A stretch of 64,000 bases of DNA from assembly GCF_037911135.1 (NCBI RefSeq), contig NZ_JBBLYU010000001.1:1364001-1428000 (forward strand), written 5' to 3'. Shown piece by piece: positions 51,783 to 61,396 of this stretch. Each line of letters starts with the position of its first letter. Positions within the stretch are counted from its first letter, which is position 1. The position numbers were made by a program, and so were the translations under genes. The notes under the pieces were generated by a model that was given only the letters and a program-made list of their open reading frames with translations, searched no databases and had not been told where the DNA came from. Source of the DNA: Phaeobacter sp. A36a-5a. Lineage in GTDB: Bacteria > Pseudomonadota > Alphaproteobacteria > Rhodobacterales > Rhodobacteraceae.

Positions 51783-52994
51783 ATGGATGCCGCGCGGCTA
51801 GAAAACATCAGAAGATGGCAGCATCGCTATGTTGATCACCGCAGATATGCCGGCAGTTCGCTGCTGATCAACCGCGGCGGCGAAGAATGCTATTTCTACG
51901 CGGTTGGTCATCGCAATATCGCCGAAGATCTGCCATTCACCCGCGATACGGTGACACGGATCTATTCCATGACGAAACCGGTCACCTCGCTTGCATTGAT
52001 GCTGCTGCTGGAACGCGGCCTGTTACATCTGGATGCGCCGGTGTCGGAATTTCTTCCTGAATTCATTGATATGCACTGTCTTATTGAGGGCGCGACCGAT
52101 ATTAACCAGACACAGCCCTGCCGCGCGCCCACGCTGCATGAGCTGCTGACCCATACCAGCGGATTGAGCTACCCGTTCAATCCGGGCTTGCTGGCAGAAG
52201 AAATGTCGAAAACGGATCTGATGTTCAAACCGGATCAGGGGCTTCTTGCGACGAAGGTCACGGAACTGGCCTCGCTTCCGCTTGCTTTTGAACCCGGAAA
52301 ACGCTGGGAATACTCGGTTGGCATTGACGTGATTGGCCGGGTGATTGAGGTTGTAACCGGTGACAGCCTTGCGGCGTTCCTCAAGCGTGAGATATTTGAC
52401 CCGCTTGGCATGGATCAAACCGCATTTCACACCTTAGCGGAAGCCGGTAACCGTCTGGCTTCATTATATTCTCCGCTGAGTGGCGATGCCATGGATTTGA
52501 ATGGTGCAGAGCAGGGAGACGAAAGCCTGCGGCTGATTGATTGCTACGTCGATACGCCGTTTGACCGGGCCGAGATGCACTCTGGCGGCGGCGGCCTGCT
52601 CAGTACGATTGACGACTATATGCGCTTTGTTGAGTTGATCCGGTTGCGTGGGCGGTTGGGGAAACACCATCTGATCAGTCCACAAATCGTTGATTTCATG
52701 TGCCAAAACCACCTTCCAGGCGATATTGCGTCGATGGGACCGCAGAGCTTTGCGGAACAGCCGATGGAGGGGATGGGTTTTGGTCTCGGCGGCGCTGTTG
52801 TGCTTGATCCGGCGCGGGCGCGATGTCCGGGATCGGTGGGCGATTTCAGCTGGGGCGGTATGGCGTCGACGTTTTTCTGGGTTGACCCGCTGCTGGATCT
52901 GAGTGTCGTGTTTTTTACACAGCTGGCACCATCCAGCTCCTATCCGGCACGCGCGGAGCTAAAGGCGCTGGTTCACGGAGCGATAACGGGCTAA
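51783..52994 (+). CDS. Beta-lactamase-fold serine hydrolase (class C/EstB-like)
   Basis: The 403-residue protein has the serine-type penicillin-binding/esterase motifs: SMTK at residues 62-65 (SXXK), YSV at 177-179 in KRWEYSVGIDVIGRV (YXN-like), and LLTHTSGLSYPF. There is no signal peptide, so it should be cytoplasmic and an esterase or amidase, not a resistance lactamase. It has no typical KTG box visible; HSGGGGLLSTIDDYMRF is the usual family landmark. It follows the enoyl-CoA hydratase gene by 31 bases. Confidence 0.87.
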   Translation: MDAARLENIRRWQHRYVDHRRYAGSSLLINRGGEECYFYAVGHRNIAEDLPFTRDTVTRIYSMTKPVTSLALMLLLERGLLHLDAPVSEFLPEFIDMHCLIEGATDINQTQPCRAPTLHELLTHTSGLSYPFNPGLLAEEMSKTDLMFKPDQGLLATKVTELASLPLAFEPGKRWEYSVGIDVIGRVIEVVTGDSLAAFLKREIFDPLGMDQTAFHTLAEAGNRLASLYSPLSGDAMDLNGAEQGDESLRLIDCYVDTPFDRAEMHSGGGGLLSTIDDYMRFVELIRLRGRLGKHHLISPQIVDFMCQNHLPGDIASMGPQSFAEQPMEGMGFGLGGAVVLDPARARCPGSVGDFSWGGMASTFFWVDPLLDLSVVFFTQLAPSSSYPARAELKALVHGAITG

Positions 52995-53072
52995 TCCTGC
53001 CTGTCGGCCACGCCATGAGGGCAGGGTGACGCACAGTCGATGACCCGCGCAAAGATCAACAGGACGTAACAA

Positions 53073-53939
53073 ATGCCTGACGCAGCTGAAATTTTGCTCA
53101 ATCTTCTCGATCTTGAGGAACTGGACCGCAACCTCTATCGCGGAATTGGATCCGGTGGTGAGACGCCGACCCGGATTTACGGTGGTCAGGTTATCGCTCA
53201 GGCTTTGATGGCCGCTTATGCGACAGTCCCGGATCGTCTGTGCCATTCGCTGCACGCATATTTCATCCGTCCGGGCGATCCGTCAAAGCCGGTGATTTAC
53301 GCGGTGGATCCGGCGCGGGATGGCGGCAGCTTTACCACCCGGCGGGTCACCGCCTTGCAGAATGGCAAGCAGATCCTGAATCTCGCGGCGTCCTTTCACA
53401 TTGATGAACCGGGCTGGGAACATCAGCATGAGATCCCGGAGGTAAAGGCCCCCGATGCGCTGGTATCTCGTGACGTGTTGCTACGTGAGCTAGCCGAAAC
53501 GCTGGATGGCCGACTGCGCGTAGAATTTTCCCGAGAACGCCCGTTCGAAATCCGCGATGTTGAGCCGCGCGATCCGATCAATCCCGGTAAATGCAGTGAT
53601 ATCAACCATATGTGGGTCAGGATGAAAGCCGCCAAGGACGCCAGCCCGCAGCTGCAACATGTGCTGATGGCTTATGTCTCTGACTATGGTTTGCTGGGCT
53701 CGGCGCTGCGTCCGCATGGTCTGAGCTTTGTAAAGGGACAGGCGATGACGGCCAGTCTCGATCACGCGATGTGGTTCCATGGACCGGTGAAATTCGACGA
53801 CTGGCATCTCTATACGATGGATTCACCCTTTGCCGGAGGCGGCCGCGGCTTCAATCGCGGATCTATCTTCACGCAGGATGGCCGTTTGGTGGCGAGCGTC
53901 GCTCAGGAAGGTCTGATGCGGCCCATCGCCAAATCCTGA
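53073..53939 (+). CDS. tesB: Acyl-CoA thioesterase II
   Basis: It releases free acids from acyl-CoA. The 288-residue double-hotdog protein has RIYGGQVIAQALMAA, SLHAYFIRPGDPSKPVIY, GGSFTTRRVTALQNG in the first half, and SDYGLLGSALRPHG, LDHAMWFHGP and DSPFAGGGRGFNRGSIF in the second half with the catalytic Asp-Thr/Gln region. It ends the plus-strand run and is convergent with the SDR gene, 8 bases away. Confidence 0.92.
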   Translation: MPDAAEILLNLLDLEELDRNLYRGIGSGGETPTRIYGGQVIAQALMAAYATVPDRLCHSLHAYFIRPGDPSKPVIYAVDPARDGGSFTTRRVTALQNGKQILNLAASFHIDEPGWEHQHEIPEVKAPDALVSRDVLLRELAETLDGRLRVEFSRERPFEIRDVEPRDPINPGKCSDINHMWVRMKAAKDASPQLQHVLMAYVSDYGLLGSALRPHGLSFVKGQAMTASLDHAMWFHGPVKFDDWHLYTMDSPFAGGGRGFNRGSIFTQDGRLVASVAQEGLMRPIAKS

Positions 53940-53947
53940 TGCAGCCA

Positions 53948-54724
53948 TTATTCTGAGTTTGGGGCGTCGAACTTGTCGCGCAACCGCTGCATACCAGTAA
54001 TCCAGCGTCCAGTGTCGGCGGCCTTGGCCTGGATGTAGCTTGCCACCGTTGGGTGTGGAAGCACGAGAAATGTTTCGTTCTCAATGGCTTCTACGCAGAT
54101 CCTTGCGACGTCCTCGGCGGTGATCATACCGTCTACAGCCGCAGCGCTATGTTCCAATCCTTCGGTCATGGCAGTTTTCACCGCTTGCGGACAAACGACG
54201 GAAACACCGATCCCTTGGTCGCCATGGGTGATCGCCAGCCATTCTGAAAACCCCACGGCGGCATGTTTGGTAACCCCGTAGCTGGCGGCGCCGATCTGGT
54301 TCAGCAAGCCGGCCGCCGAGGCGACATTCAGGAAATAACCGCCGCCACGTTCGAGCATACGTGGCACGAGATGCTGGGCGGCGGAAACATGCGCCATTAC
54401 GTTTACATCCCAGCTGCGCTGCCAATCCGCAAGGGAGGTCTCCAGGCCGCCGATCCTGAGAATTCCGGCGTTCGAACAGAAAACATCAATCGGGCCGATA
54501 TCGCGCTCGATCGCCTCGATCATCTGCGCCATGGCCTGGTCTGATCCGACGTCCACGGCAAAGGCGCTGCCACCAACATCATCGGCGGTATGCTGGGCAC
54601 TGGCGCCATCAATATCGGCACAGATGATGTGCCGTGGGCCGTGCTTGGCGATCGTCAGCGCCAAAGCCCGCCCGATACCTGTGGCGGCGCCTGTGATAAC
54701 AATCGTTTTGCCTTGCAAATCCAT
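53948..54724 (-). CDS. Short-chain dehydrogenase/reductase
   Basis: The 258-residue product is a classical SDR with the cofactor motif TGAATGIGRALAL, NAGILRIGG, the catalytic Ser in LNVASAAGLLNQ and the YGVTKHAAVGF (YXXXK) active site. ICADID at the end of the second strand suggests NAD+ preference. The substrate is a hydroxy compound that cannot be named. Start at ATG 54724 follows GAGG; upstream in-frame codons are not needed. It belongs to the catabolic cluster by position only. Confidence 0.88.
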   Translation of the reverse strand: MDLQGKTIVITGAATGIGRALALTIAKHGPRHIICADIDGASAQHTADDVGGSAFAVDVGSDQAMAQMIEAIERDIGPIDVFCSNAGILRIGGLETSLADWQRSWDVNVMAHVSAAQHLVPRMLERGGGYFLNVASAAGLLNQIGAASYGVTKHAAVGFSEWLAITHGDQGIGVSVVCPQAVKTAMTEGLEHSAAAVDGMITAEDVARICVEAIENETFLVLPHPTVASYIQAKAADTGRWITGMQRLRDKFDAPNSE

Positions 54725-55416
54725 TTGGGCCTCAGCTGTCGTTGGAACATATGCTGTGCAACTGTTCGATGTTGCGGCCAAGCCTGCAACAGTGACGCTG
54801 CATCATATAAATTATACATAATACTGATTACAGGTAATATGTGTCGGTCCTACCACCCGTCGTACACCAAGGGTATTCTGATTTTACCGCTTGTTCATGG
54901 AAGTTGATCCATCTGGCAGATTTGCGCCTGCCAACATGCGGAACTTCATGGACGCTTTGTAGGATTGGCCTGGCCATCTGAGGTTACGCTGGCCCGGGTT
55001 TGCATGCCAGCAATGGGATTAACCCGCCGCCAGACGGGTTTGCCCCGATCTGGCATTGGTGTTTTGCAGCGGCGCAGGTCGATGACGGTTATTACCCATA
55101 GCAACACCCCTGTGCAAAAATCTCGGTGCGCGCAGCCGCCTGGTCGCTCTGGACTGCACCGCTTCATGAACGCGTTAACCCACTCGCGCGCGGAGCCGTG
55201 TGTTTTGCAACGAAAGACCGGATTTATCACGTCTTGCCCTTTAACCTTTCGGCGTGCGACAGAGGGATGCTCGTCCAGCAAAGAGCGGTCAGAATCTTTG
55301 CGCGGATAAAGCGATGCCCATGATTTGCGTTTTTGCAAACCTGCCTTGCAGAAATATCAGTGTCTGGGCGTTGATTAACGCGTGCCTCCAGTCATCTCTG
55401 ATTTACGATGTTAACG
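54725..55416. other. Gene-free interval between the SDR and gcdH genes
   Basis: About 700 bases hold no frame with a recognisable product or a good ribosome site; the largest frames are near 115-130 codons on either strand and look like chance. It starts with an AT-rich part containing the SDR promoter candidate and ends at the gcdH terminator. It may be the decayed remains of a gene or element, but no IS ends or similarity could be read by eye. Confidence 0.45.
54811..54816 (-). promoter_or_regulatory. Candidate -10 element for the SDR gene
   Basis: On the minus strand the sequence TATAAT matches the -10 consensus exactly, about 85 bases upstream of the SDR start. No good -35 hexamer is visible at the proper distance, so an activator may be needed or the match may be chance in AT-rich DNA. 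Confidence 0.3.
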
Positions 55417-55453
55417 AAAAAGCGCACCGTTGTCAGACAACGATGCGCTTTTT
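55417..55453 (-). terminator. Rho-independent terminator of gcdH
   Basis: AAAAAGCGCA and TGCGCTTTTT pair perfectly, followed inward by a C-A mismatch and a CGTTGT/ACAACG stem around CAG. A T run follows on the minus strand, and the structure is near-symmetric. It is 24 bases after the gcdH stop. Confidence 0.88.
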
Positions 55454-55476
55454 AAACGTTTTGTTATGCGATCTGT

Positions 55477-56697
55477 TTAGAAAAACGCCTGCAGACCGGT
55501 TTGGGCGCGGCCCAGGATCAGGGCGTGGACGTCATGTGTGCCCTCATAGGTATTCACCGTTTCGAGGTTCACCATATGTCGGATGACGCCGAACTCGAGG
55601 CTGATGCCATTGCCGCCGTGCATGTCGCGGGCGTTGCGGGCGATCTCAAGCGCCTTGCCGCAGTTGTTGCGCTTGACGATGGAAATCATCTCAGGCGCTG
55701 CATTGGCTTCGTCCATCAGGCGGCCAACCCGCAATGAGGCCTGGAGCCCAAGGGTGATTTCGGTCTGCATATTGGCGAGTTTCAGCTGGAACAACTGGGT
55801 GTTGGCCAGCGGGCGGCCAAACTGCTTGCGATCCAGACCGTATTGACGGGCGGCGTGCCAGCAGGCCTCTGCCGCACCCATCGCCCCCCAGCTGATGCCG
55901 TAGCGCGCGCGGTTCAGACAACCGAACGGACCTTTCAGCCCCTCGACATGCGGCAGCAGCGCGTCGTCGCCGACCTCGACGCCATCCATGACGATTTCGC
56001 CGGTGATCGACGCGCGCAGCGACGCCTTGTTGGCGATCTTGGGAGCCGAAAGCCCCTTCATGCCTTTTTCCAGAACAAATCCGCGGATCTTGCCGCCGTG
56101 GGCCTCGGACTTGGCCCAGACCACAAAGACATCGGCGATGGGCGCGTTGGAAATCCACATCTTGGACCCGGTCAAACGATACCCGCCATCGGTTTTCTCG
56201 GCCCGGGTTTTCATGCCGGCGGGATCCGAGCCCGCATCGGGTTCGGTCAGGCCAAAGCAACCGATCCACTCACCGGAGGAGAGTTTGGGCAGGTATTTCT
56301 GGCGCTGTTCTTCGCTGCCATATGCGTAAATGGGATACATCACCAGCGAGCTTTGCACCGACATCATCGAGCGGTAACCGCTGTCAACGCGCTCGACCTC
56401 GCGTGCAACCAGACCGTAGGAGACATAGCCTGCACCAAGGCCGCCGTATTGTTCCGGAATGGTGGTGCCGAGCAGACCCATCTCGCCCATCTCGCGGAAG
56501 ATCTCGGGATCGGTTTCCTCGTTTTCATAGGCACTTAGAACCCGAGGCTGAAGTTTTTCCTGAGCATACGACCGCGCGGAAGCTGCGATCATGCGTTCAT
56601 CTTCGCCCAGCTGATCATCCAGACGCAGCGGGTCTTCCCAGTTGAACTGGCCGAGATCCGGGGCATCTTTGGCGCGCAATGCGGGTTTTTCGGTCAT
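55477..56697 (-). CDS. gcdH: Glutaryl-CoA dehydrogenase
   Basis: It oxidises and decarboxylates glutaryl-CoA to crotonyl-CoA in lysine and tryptophan breakdown. The 406-residue acyl-CoA dehydrogenase starts [20 protein letters not shown], has [15 protein letters not shown] and [16 protein letters not shown], and the catalytic Glu385 in [20 protein letters not shown]. The N-terminus and the RYG motif are those of GcdH rather than general ACADs. An AGGAAGGTGATGACAA leader precedes the ATG. It is divergent from a LysR regulator gene. Confidence 0.92.
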   Translation of the reverse strand: MTEKPALRAKDAPDLGQFNWEDPLRLDDQLGEDERMIAASARSYAQEKLQPRVLSAYENEETDPEIFREMGEMGLLGTTIPEQYGGLGAGYVSYGLVAREVERVDSGYRSMMSVQSSLVMYPIYAYGSEEQRQKYLPKLSSGEWIGCFGLTEPDAGSDPAGMKTRAEKTDGGYRLTGSKMWISNAPIADVFVVWAKSEAHGGKIRGFVLEKGMKGLSAPKIANKASLRASITGEIVMDGVEVGDDALLPHVEGLKGPFGCLNRARYGISWGAMGAAEACWHAARQYGLDRKQFGRPLANTQLFQLKLANMQTEITLGLQASLRVGRLMDEANAAPEMISIVKRNNCGKALEIARNARDMHGGNGISLEFGVIRHMVNLETVNTYEGTHDVHALILGRAQTGLQAFF

Positions 56698-56799
56698 TTG
56701 TCATCACCTTCCTGATCCAAAACTTGCCGCCGACCTTAACCTTGCGGTAAGAGGAATGACAGCGACAGAACCACAAGCAAACATTACAAAAGCTCATAC

Positions 56800-57711
56800 A
56801 TGGCCACGCCGAGACGCTTTCTCCCCTCAATTGCCGCGCTGCGCGCGCTAGAAGCGCTGGACCGTCTGGGCAGCGCCTCTGCCGCGGCGGATGAATTGGC
56901 TCTGACGCAAGGCGCTGTCAGCCGCCAACTGCAGGCGCTGGAACGACAATTGGGCGTGGATCTGGTGCGGCGGGACCAGAAGCGGCTCATGCTCTCGGCA
57001 GAAGCGCAGACTTACGCCGCCGAAATACGTCAGGCGCTCAATCAGATCGCGCAATCGACGTTGCGGGTTCAGGCCGCGCCGCTGGCCGGCACGCTCAACC
57101 TGGCCATTCTGCCGGCCTTTGGGATGCGCTGGCTGATGCCGCGCCTGCCGGAATTCGCGCGGCTGCACCCGGATGTGACCATCAATATGTCGACCCGGCT
57201 TGAACCGTTTAATTTTGTCAGCGAAGGCTTTGATGCGGCGATACATTTTGGCACTGCTGACTGGCCCGGAACTGACGCGCTGCTGCTGAAGCACGAACAG
57301 ATGTTGCCAGTCTGCGCGCCGGAGCTTCTAAACGGTCGGCAGATCGAGACCGCGGGAGATATCACCGCCCTGCCCCTGTTGCATATCCAGACCCGTCCAA
57401 AGGCCTGGCAGCAATGGTTTGAGACCCATGATATCGCGTTGAAGGATGGATTATCCGGTACCATGTATGACCAATTCGCAACCATTACCCAGGCTGCACT
57501 GCATGGGCTTGGGGTGGCTTTGATGCCGGATTATCTGGTGGAGCAGGATCTCGCAACGGGCCGTCTGGTGGCGCTCTACCCGACAGCAACCGAGAGCAAG
57601 GGCGCCTATTATCTGGTCTGGCCAGAGGCCCGGTCAAAGGATCCCGCCCTGATCAAGTTCCGTAACTGGCTGGCAGGTCAGGCGCAGCCGGAAGACCCGT
57701 TGCCGCGATAG
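56800..57711 (+). CDS. LysR-family regulator next to gcdH
   Basis: The 303-residue product has a GcvA-type LysR HTH (PSIAALRALEALDRLGSASAAADELALTQGAVSRQLQALERQLG) and a substrate-binding domain (LNLAILPAFGMRWLMPRLPEFARLHPDV). It is divergent from gcdH across about 100 bases, the classical arrangement for a LysR activator of the gene, so it probably controls glutarate/lysine degradation. A low-quality GC hairpin with a T run follows it. Confidence 0.88.
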   Translation: MATPRRFLPSIAALRALEALDRLGSASAAADELALTQGAVSRQLQALERQLGVDLVRRDQKRLMLSAEAQTYAAEIRQALNQIAQSTLRVQAAPLAGTLNLAILPAFGMRWLMPRLPEFARLHPDVTINMSTRLEPFNFVSEGFDAAIHFGTADWPGTDALLLKHEQMLPVCAPELLNGRQIETAGDITALPLLHIQTRPKAWQQWFETHDIALKDGLSGTMYDQFATITQAALHGLGVALMPDYLVEQDLATGRLVALYPTATESKGAYYLVWPEARSKDPALIKFRNWLAGQAQPEDPLPR

Positions 57712-57734
57712 ATCGGCTGATCAATTAGCGAAGC

Positions 57735-57769
57735 GCGGCCCCGGGAAATCCCGTAAGCCGCATATTTTT
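57735..57769 (+). terminator. Possible terminator of the LysR gene
   Basis: GCGGC at 57735 and GCCGC at 57757 can pair, with an inner GGG/CCC pair and an unpaired side, and TTTTT follows after ATA. The stem is imperfect. Confidence 0.45.
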
Positions 57770-57784
57770 CAAGTAGTTAGATTG

Positions 57785-58474
57785 CTACCCTAACGCGTAG
57801 CCCGCGCCACGGACCGTCCGCACCGGGTCAGATCCGCCGTGTTGGGTCAGCGCCTTGCGCAGCCGGCCGATATGGACATCGACGGTGCGTGTATCGACAT
57901 AGATATCGCGTCCCCAGACCCGGTCCAAGAGCTGCTCGCGGCTCCAGACCCGGCCAGGTTTCTCCATGAAGGTGGAGAGCAGGCGAAACTCGGTCGGGCC
58001 AAGTTTGAGGGGCGCCTCGGCCCGGCTGACCTTATGAGTCTCGGCGTCCAGCACGATATCGTCAAATTCCAGCCGCACCCCGACGGTCGAGGGGCGCACC
58101 CGCCGCAACTGCGTGCGCACGCGGGCCATCAGTTCGATCACCGAATAGGGCTTCACCACGTAATCATCGGCGCCGGTTTCCAGCCCGCGCACCTTGTCGA
58201 CCTCTTCCGAACGGGCCGACAGCATGATGATCGGAATGTTCCGGGTTTCGGGGCGCGACTTCAGCCGACGGCAGACTTCGATGCCGCTGAGATTGGGCAT
58301 CATCCAATCGAGCACGATGATATCGGGCATGTCCTCTTCGACAACCAGCAGCGCCTCTTCGCCATGTTCGGCGCGCAGCACACGAAACCCGTCGGCCTCA
58401 AGATTATAGGAAAGAACCTCGCGTTGGGCCAATTCGTCCTCGACCACCAGAACGGTGGGTTGGTCGGCAGCCAT
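57785..58474 (-). CDS. phoB: Phosphate regulon response regulator PhoB
   Basis: PhoB activates Pho-box genes under phosphate limitation. The 229-residue product has a receiver domain with phospho-acceptor Asp56 (IIVLDWMMPNLSGIEVCRRL) and the Lys in DYVVKPYSV, then an OmpR-type winged helix (LKLGPTEFRLLSTFMEKPGRVWSREQLLDRVWG, RTVDVHIGRLRKAL). It is the last gene of the pst operon, three bases after phoU. The sensor PhoR is not in the window. Confidence 0.95.
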   Translation of the reverse strand: MAADQPTVLVVEDELAQREVLSYNLEADGFRVLRAEHGEEALLVVEEDMPDIIVLDWMMPNLSGIEVCRRLKSRPETRNIPIIMLSARSEEVDKVRGLETGADDYVVKPYSVIELMARVRTQLRRVRPSTVGVRLEFDDIVLDAETHKVSRAEAPLKLGPTEFRLLSTFMEKPGRVWSREQLLDRVWGRDIYVDTRTVDVHIGRLRKALTQHGGSDPVRTVRGAGYALG

Positions 58475-58476
58475 GG

Positions 58477-59187
58477 TCAGACCTCCTGCGGCACAGAGGA
58501 TGTCGTGTCGGCTTTCTGCCGGTCATCCTCGGGCTTGTCGCCGGTCACCAGATAGACCACCTGTTCGGCAATCGAGGTGACATGATCGCCCATGCGCTCG
58601 ACGTTCTTGGCGATAAAATGCAGGTGCATACAGGGGGTGATGTTGCGCGGGTCTTCCATCATGAAGGTGAGGAATTCGCGGAACAGCGCGTTGTACATCT
58701 GATCGACGTCTTTGTCGCGGGCGATCACGTCCTGCGCCAGTTCCACGTCGCGCTGGATGTAGGAATCCAGCGCGTCCTTCAGCATCAGCTCGACCTCGCG
58801 CGCCATACGGCGCATGGCGGCGGCGCTCTCAGAGACGCTGGGCCCCTGCGCCAGAACGGCGGTGCGTTTGGCAATGTTCTTGGCATAATCGCCGATACGT
58901 TCGAGATTGCCGGAGATTTTCATCACCGACAGCACCAGCCGCAGATCGACCGCAGCAGGCGCGCGGATGGCGATGACGCGGGCGGCTTCTTCGTTGATCA
59001 GCTCTTCCAGCCCGTCGATGGCCTTGTCGCCGTTGCGCACCTGCTGGGCGAGCTCCTCGTCGCGGGTTTCGAGTGCACGAGCGGCGTCCATGATGGCGGC
59101 CTCGACAAGGCCCCCCATTTTCATGATCTGCGCCTGAATGGCTTCCAGATCCCGGTCGAAGGCGGATGCGATATGTTGCTCTGGCAT
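58477..59187 (-). CDS. phoU: Phosphate signalling protein PhoU
   Basis: PhoU links the Pst transporter to PhoR and represses the Pho regulon when phosphate is plentiful. The 236-residue helical protein has two PhoU repeats with the metal-binding segments around RLVLSVMKISGNLERIGDYAKNIAKR and FIAKNVERMGDHVTSIAEQVVYLV. Start ATG 59187 (MPEQHIASAF) gives the family length; the longer open frame upstream overlaps pstB. Confidence 0.95.
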   Translation of the reverse strand: MPEQHIASAFDRDLEAIQAQIMKMGGLVEAAIMDAARALETRDEELAQQVRNGDKAIDGLEELINEEAARVIAIRAPAAVDLRLVLSVMKISGNLERIGDYAKNIAKRTAVLAQGPSVSESAAAMRRMAREVELMLKDALDSYIQRDVELAQDVIARDKDVDQMYNALFREFLTFMMEDPRNITPCMHLHFIAKNVERMGDHVTSIAEQVVYLVTGDKPEDDRQKADTTSSVPQEV

Positions 59188-59204
59188 GTCTTTGGTCCTC
59201 ACGA

Positions 59205-60002
59205 TCAGCCGATGCGGCCGGTGATATAGCTTTCGGTGCGGGGATCTTCGGGATTGGTAAAGATCTGGCCGGTCGCGCCAAACTCCACCAGGTTGCCGAG
59301 GTGGAAGAAGGCGGTTTTCTGGCTGACGCGCGCGGCCTGCTGCATCGAGTGGGTGACGATCACCACCGAATAGCTGTTGCGCAGCTCGTCGATCAGCTCT
59401 TCGATCTGGGCGGTTGCAATCGGGTCCAGCGCCGAGCATGGCTCATCCATCAAGAGCACTTCCGGCTCCGTCGCGACGGCGCGCGCAATGCACAGGCGCT
59501 GCTGCTGGCCACCGGACAGACCGGTGCCGGGCGCGTCCAGGCGATCCTTCACCTCATCCCAGATGGCGCCACGGCGCAGGGATTTCTCGACGATCTCGTC
59601 CAGCTCGGCCTTATTGGCGGCCAGGCCGTGAATGCGCGGGCCATAGGCAACATTGTCGTAGATCGACTTGGGGAACGGGTTCGGCTTCTGGAACACCATG
59701 CCAACCTTGGCGCGCAGCTGCACAGGGTCGACGCGATTGTCGTAGATATCCTCTCCGTCGATCGAGATATCACCGGTCACGCGGCAGATGTCGATGGTGT
59801 CGTTCATCCGGTTCAGGCAGCGCAGGAACGTGGATTTGCCGCAGCCCGACGGACCGATAAAGGCGGTGACGGTGTTGTCTTCGATCTCGACGTTCACGTC
59901 CTTGATCGCGTGGGCCTCGCCGTAATAGACATTCACATTCTTGGCGGCGATCTTGGTTTTTTCTGTGTGCACGTCTTTGTCCAATGCAGTCATCTGGTTC
60001 AT
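59205..60002 (-). CDS. pstB: Phosphate ABC transporter ATPase PstB
   Basis: PstB is the ATP-hydrolysing subunit of the high-affinity phosphate importer. The 265-residue product has Walker A GPSGCGKS (residues 50-57), the PstB-specific [21 protein letters not shown], the signature LSGGQQQR (162-169) and Walker [13 protein letters not shown]. It is 15 bases after pstA and 17 bases before phoU. Confidence 0.97.
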   Translation of the reverse strand: MNQMTALDKDVHTEKTKIAAKNVNVYYGEAHAIKDVNVEIEDNTVTAFIGPSGCGKSTFLRCLNRMNDTIDICRVTGDISIDGEDIYDNRVDPVQLRAKVGMVFQKPNPFPKSIYDNVAYGPRIHGLAANKAELDEIVEKSLRRGAIWDEVKDRLDAPGTGLSGGQQQRLCIARAVATEPEVLLMDEPCSALDPIATAQIEELIDELRNSYSVVIVTHSMQQAARVSQKTAFFHLGNLVEFGATGQIFTNPEDPRTESYITGRIG

Positions 60003-60016
60003 TTCGGCTGCCCCTC

Positions 60017-61396
60017 TTACCAGCGGCGTTCAAAGCGGCGGCGCAGGATCACGGCCACTGTGTTCATGGTCACGAGGAAGATCAACAGGATGATGATACC
60101 GCCCCAGGCGCGTTCGTAAAATGCCGGATCGGCACGTTTTGCCCATTCGTAGATCTGCGCGGGCATGGCGGAATTTGGCGCCAGCAGGCCGTCGGCAATG
60201 GTTTCCGGCGCGTTGGAGGCGATGAAGCCCACCATGCCGATCAGCAGCAGCGGTGCGGTCTCGCCAAGGGCCTGCGCCAGCCCGATGATGGTGCCGGTGA
60301 GGATCCCCGGTGCCGCCAGCGGCAGCACATGGTGGAACACCGCCTGCATCCGCGAGGCCCCCACTCCCAGCGCCGCGTCGCGGATCGACGGCGGAACAGC
60401 CTTCAATGCGGCGCGGGTTGAGATGATCACCGTTGGCAGGGTCATCAGCGTCAGCACCAGACCGCCGACCAGCGGTGCCGACATCGGCAGGTGCATGTAG
60501 TTGATGAACACCGCAAGGCCGAGGATACCTAACACGATGGACGGCACCGCCGCGAGGTTGGAGATATTCACCTCGATCACGTCGGTGAGCCAGTTCTTCG
60601 GTGCAAATTCTTCTAGATAGATCGACGCCGCGACGCCAATCGGCAGCGCCAGCGCGAGCACCACCAGCATCATGAACAGCGACCCCATCATCGCAACCCC
60701 CATGCCCGCGGCTTCGGGGCGCGCGTCAGACGCATCCGCACCGGTGATGAAATCCAGGTTGAAGGTCTTGGCCACGATCCCCGCCGCAACCAAGGCATCG
60801 ACCAGATCCAGCTGTTCGGAGGAAATGCTCTTGTCATTGGCGATGCTGTCACGGCTGACCCGGCCCTTGAGGTAGCCGTCGACACGGCTGGAGGCGAGGA
60901 AGCGGAACACAACCGTTTCGCCAATCTGGTCGGAGTTGGCCAGCACAAAGCTGCGCAGCTGCGCGGCGGCGTCCTTGGACAAGAGGCCCGCCAGTTCCTT
61001 GGGCTTGAGGCCGGTTTGGATGCCAAGCTCGGCCACCTTGGTTTCCATCGCGTTCTTGATCAGCGGCGCGTAGCCAAAGGTGGTCACCTTCTTGATGGCC
61101 TCCAGATCACGGGTGCCGGATTTGTCGAGCTTGCTTTCCAGCAGCTCCACCTCAAGCGTGATGAAAGTCTGTTGAAAGGCACCGGTGCCCCGGCTGACGA
61201 TGGTGAACACCAGCACAGCGAGCATCAGCAGGCCAACCGCGATTGCGGCCATGCCATAGCTGCGAAAGCGGCGCTCGGCGGCGTTGCGCTTGCGGGTGCG
61301 ATCCGATTGCTGCAACAGCGAGCCTGCATGGCGCCGTTCGGCACCAGCGTTTGGCCCAGGAGTGTTTCCCGGAGTGTTTTGGCTGATATCGGTCAT
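60017..61396 (-). CDS. pstA: Phosphate ABC transporter permease PstA, long form
   Basis: PstA is one of the two membrane subunits of the importer. At 459 residues it is much longer than the roughly 300-residue E. coli protein. The extra part is an N-terminal cytoplasmic tail, one transmembrane helix and a long soluble region (about residues 70-220, DUF3333-like) before the ABC permease domain with [25 protein letters not shown]. The long form occurs in related alphaproteobacteria. Its start overlaps the pstC stop by one base (TAATG). Confidence 0.94.
   Translation of the reverse strand: MTDISQNTPGNTPGPNAGAERRHAGSLLQQSDRTRKRNAAERRFRSYGMAAIAVGLLMLAVLVFTIVSRGTGAFQQTFITLEVELLESKLDKSGTRDLEAIKKVTTFGYAPLIKNAMETKVAELGIQTGLKPKELAGLLSKDAAAQLRSFVLANSDQIGETVVFRFLASSRVDGYLKGRVSRDSIANDKSISSEQLDLVDALVAAGIVAKTFNLDFITGADASDARPEAAGMGVAMMGSLFMMLVVLALALPIGVAASIYLEEFAPKNWLTDVIEVNISNLAAVPSIVLGILGLAVFINYMHLPMSAPLVGGLVLTLMTLPTVIISTRAALKAVPPSIRDAALGVGASRMQAVFHHVLPLAAPGILTGTIIGLAQALGETAPLLLIGMVGFIASNAPETIADGLLAPNSAMPAQIYEWAKRADPAFYERAWGGIIILLIFLVTMNTVAVILRRRFERRW

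Noticed and set aside
51783-52994. The beta-lactamase-fold protein as an antibiotic-resistance gene.
   Set aside because: It has no signal peptide and sits among acyl-CoA enzymes; its motifs fit cytoplasmic esterases of the class C fold.
54946-55338. A 130-codon minus-strand frame and a 114-codon plus-strand frame in the gap before gcdH, considered as a hypothetical gene or transposase remnant.
   Set aside because: Composition is Arg/Cys/Pro-rich without motifs, the starts lack ribosome sites and no IS ends were found.
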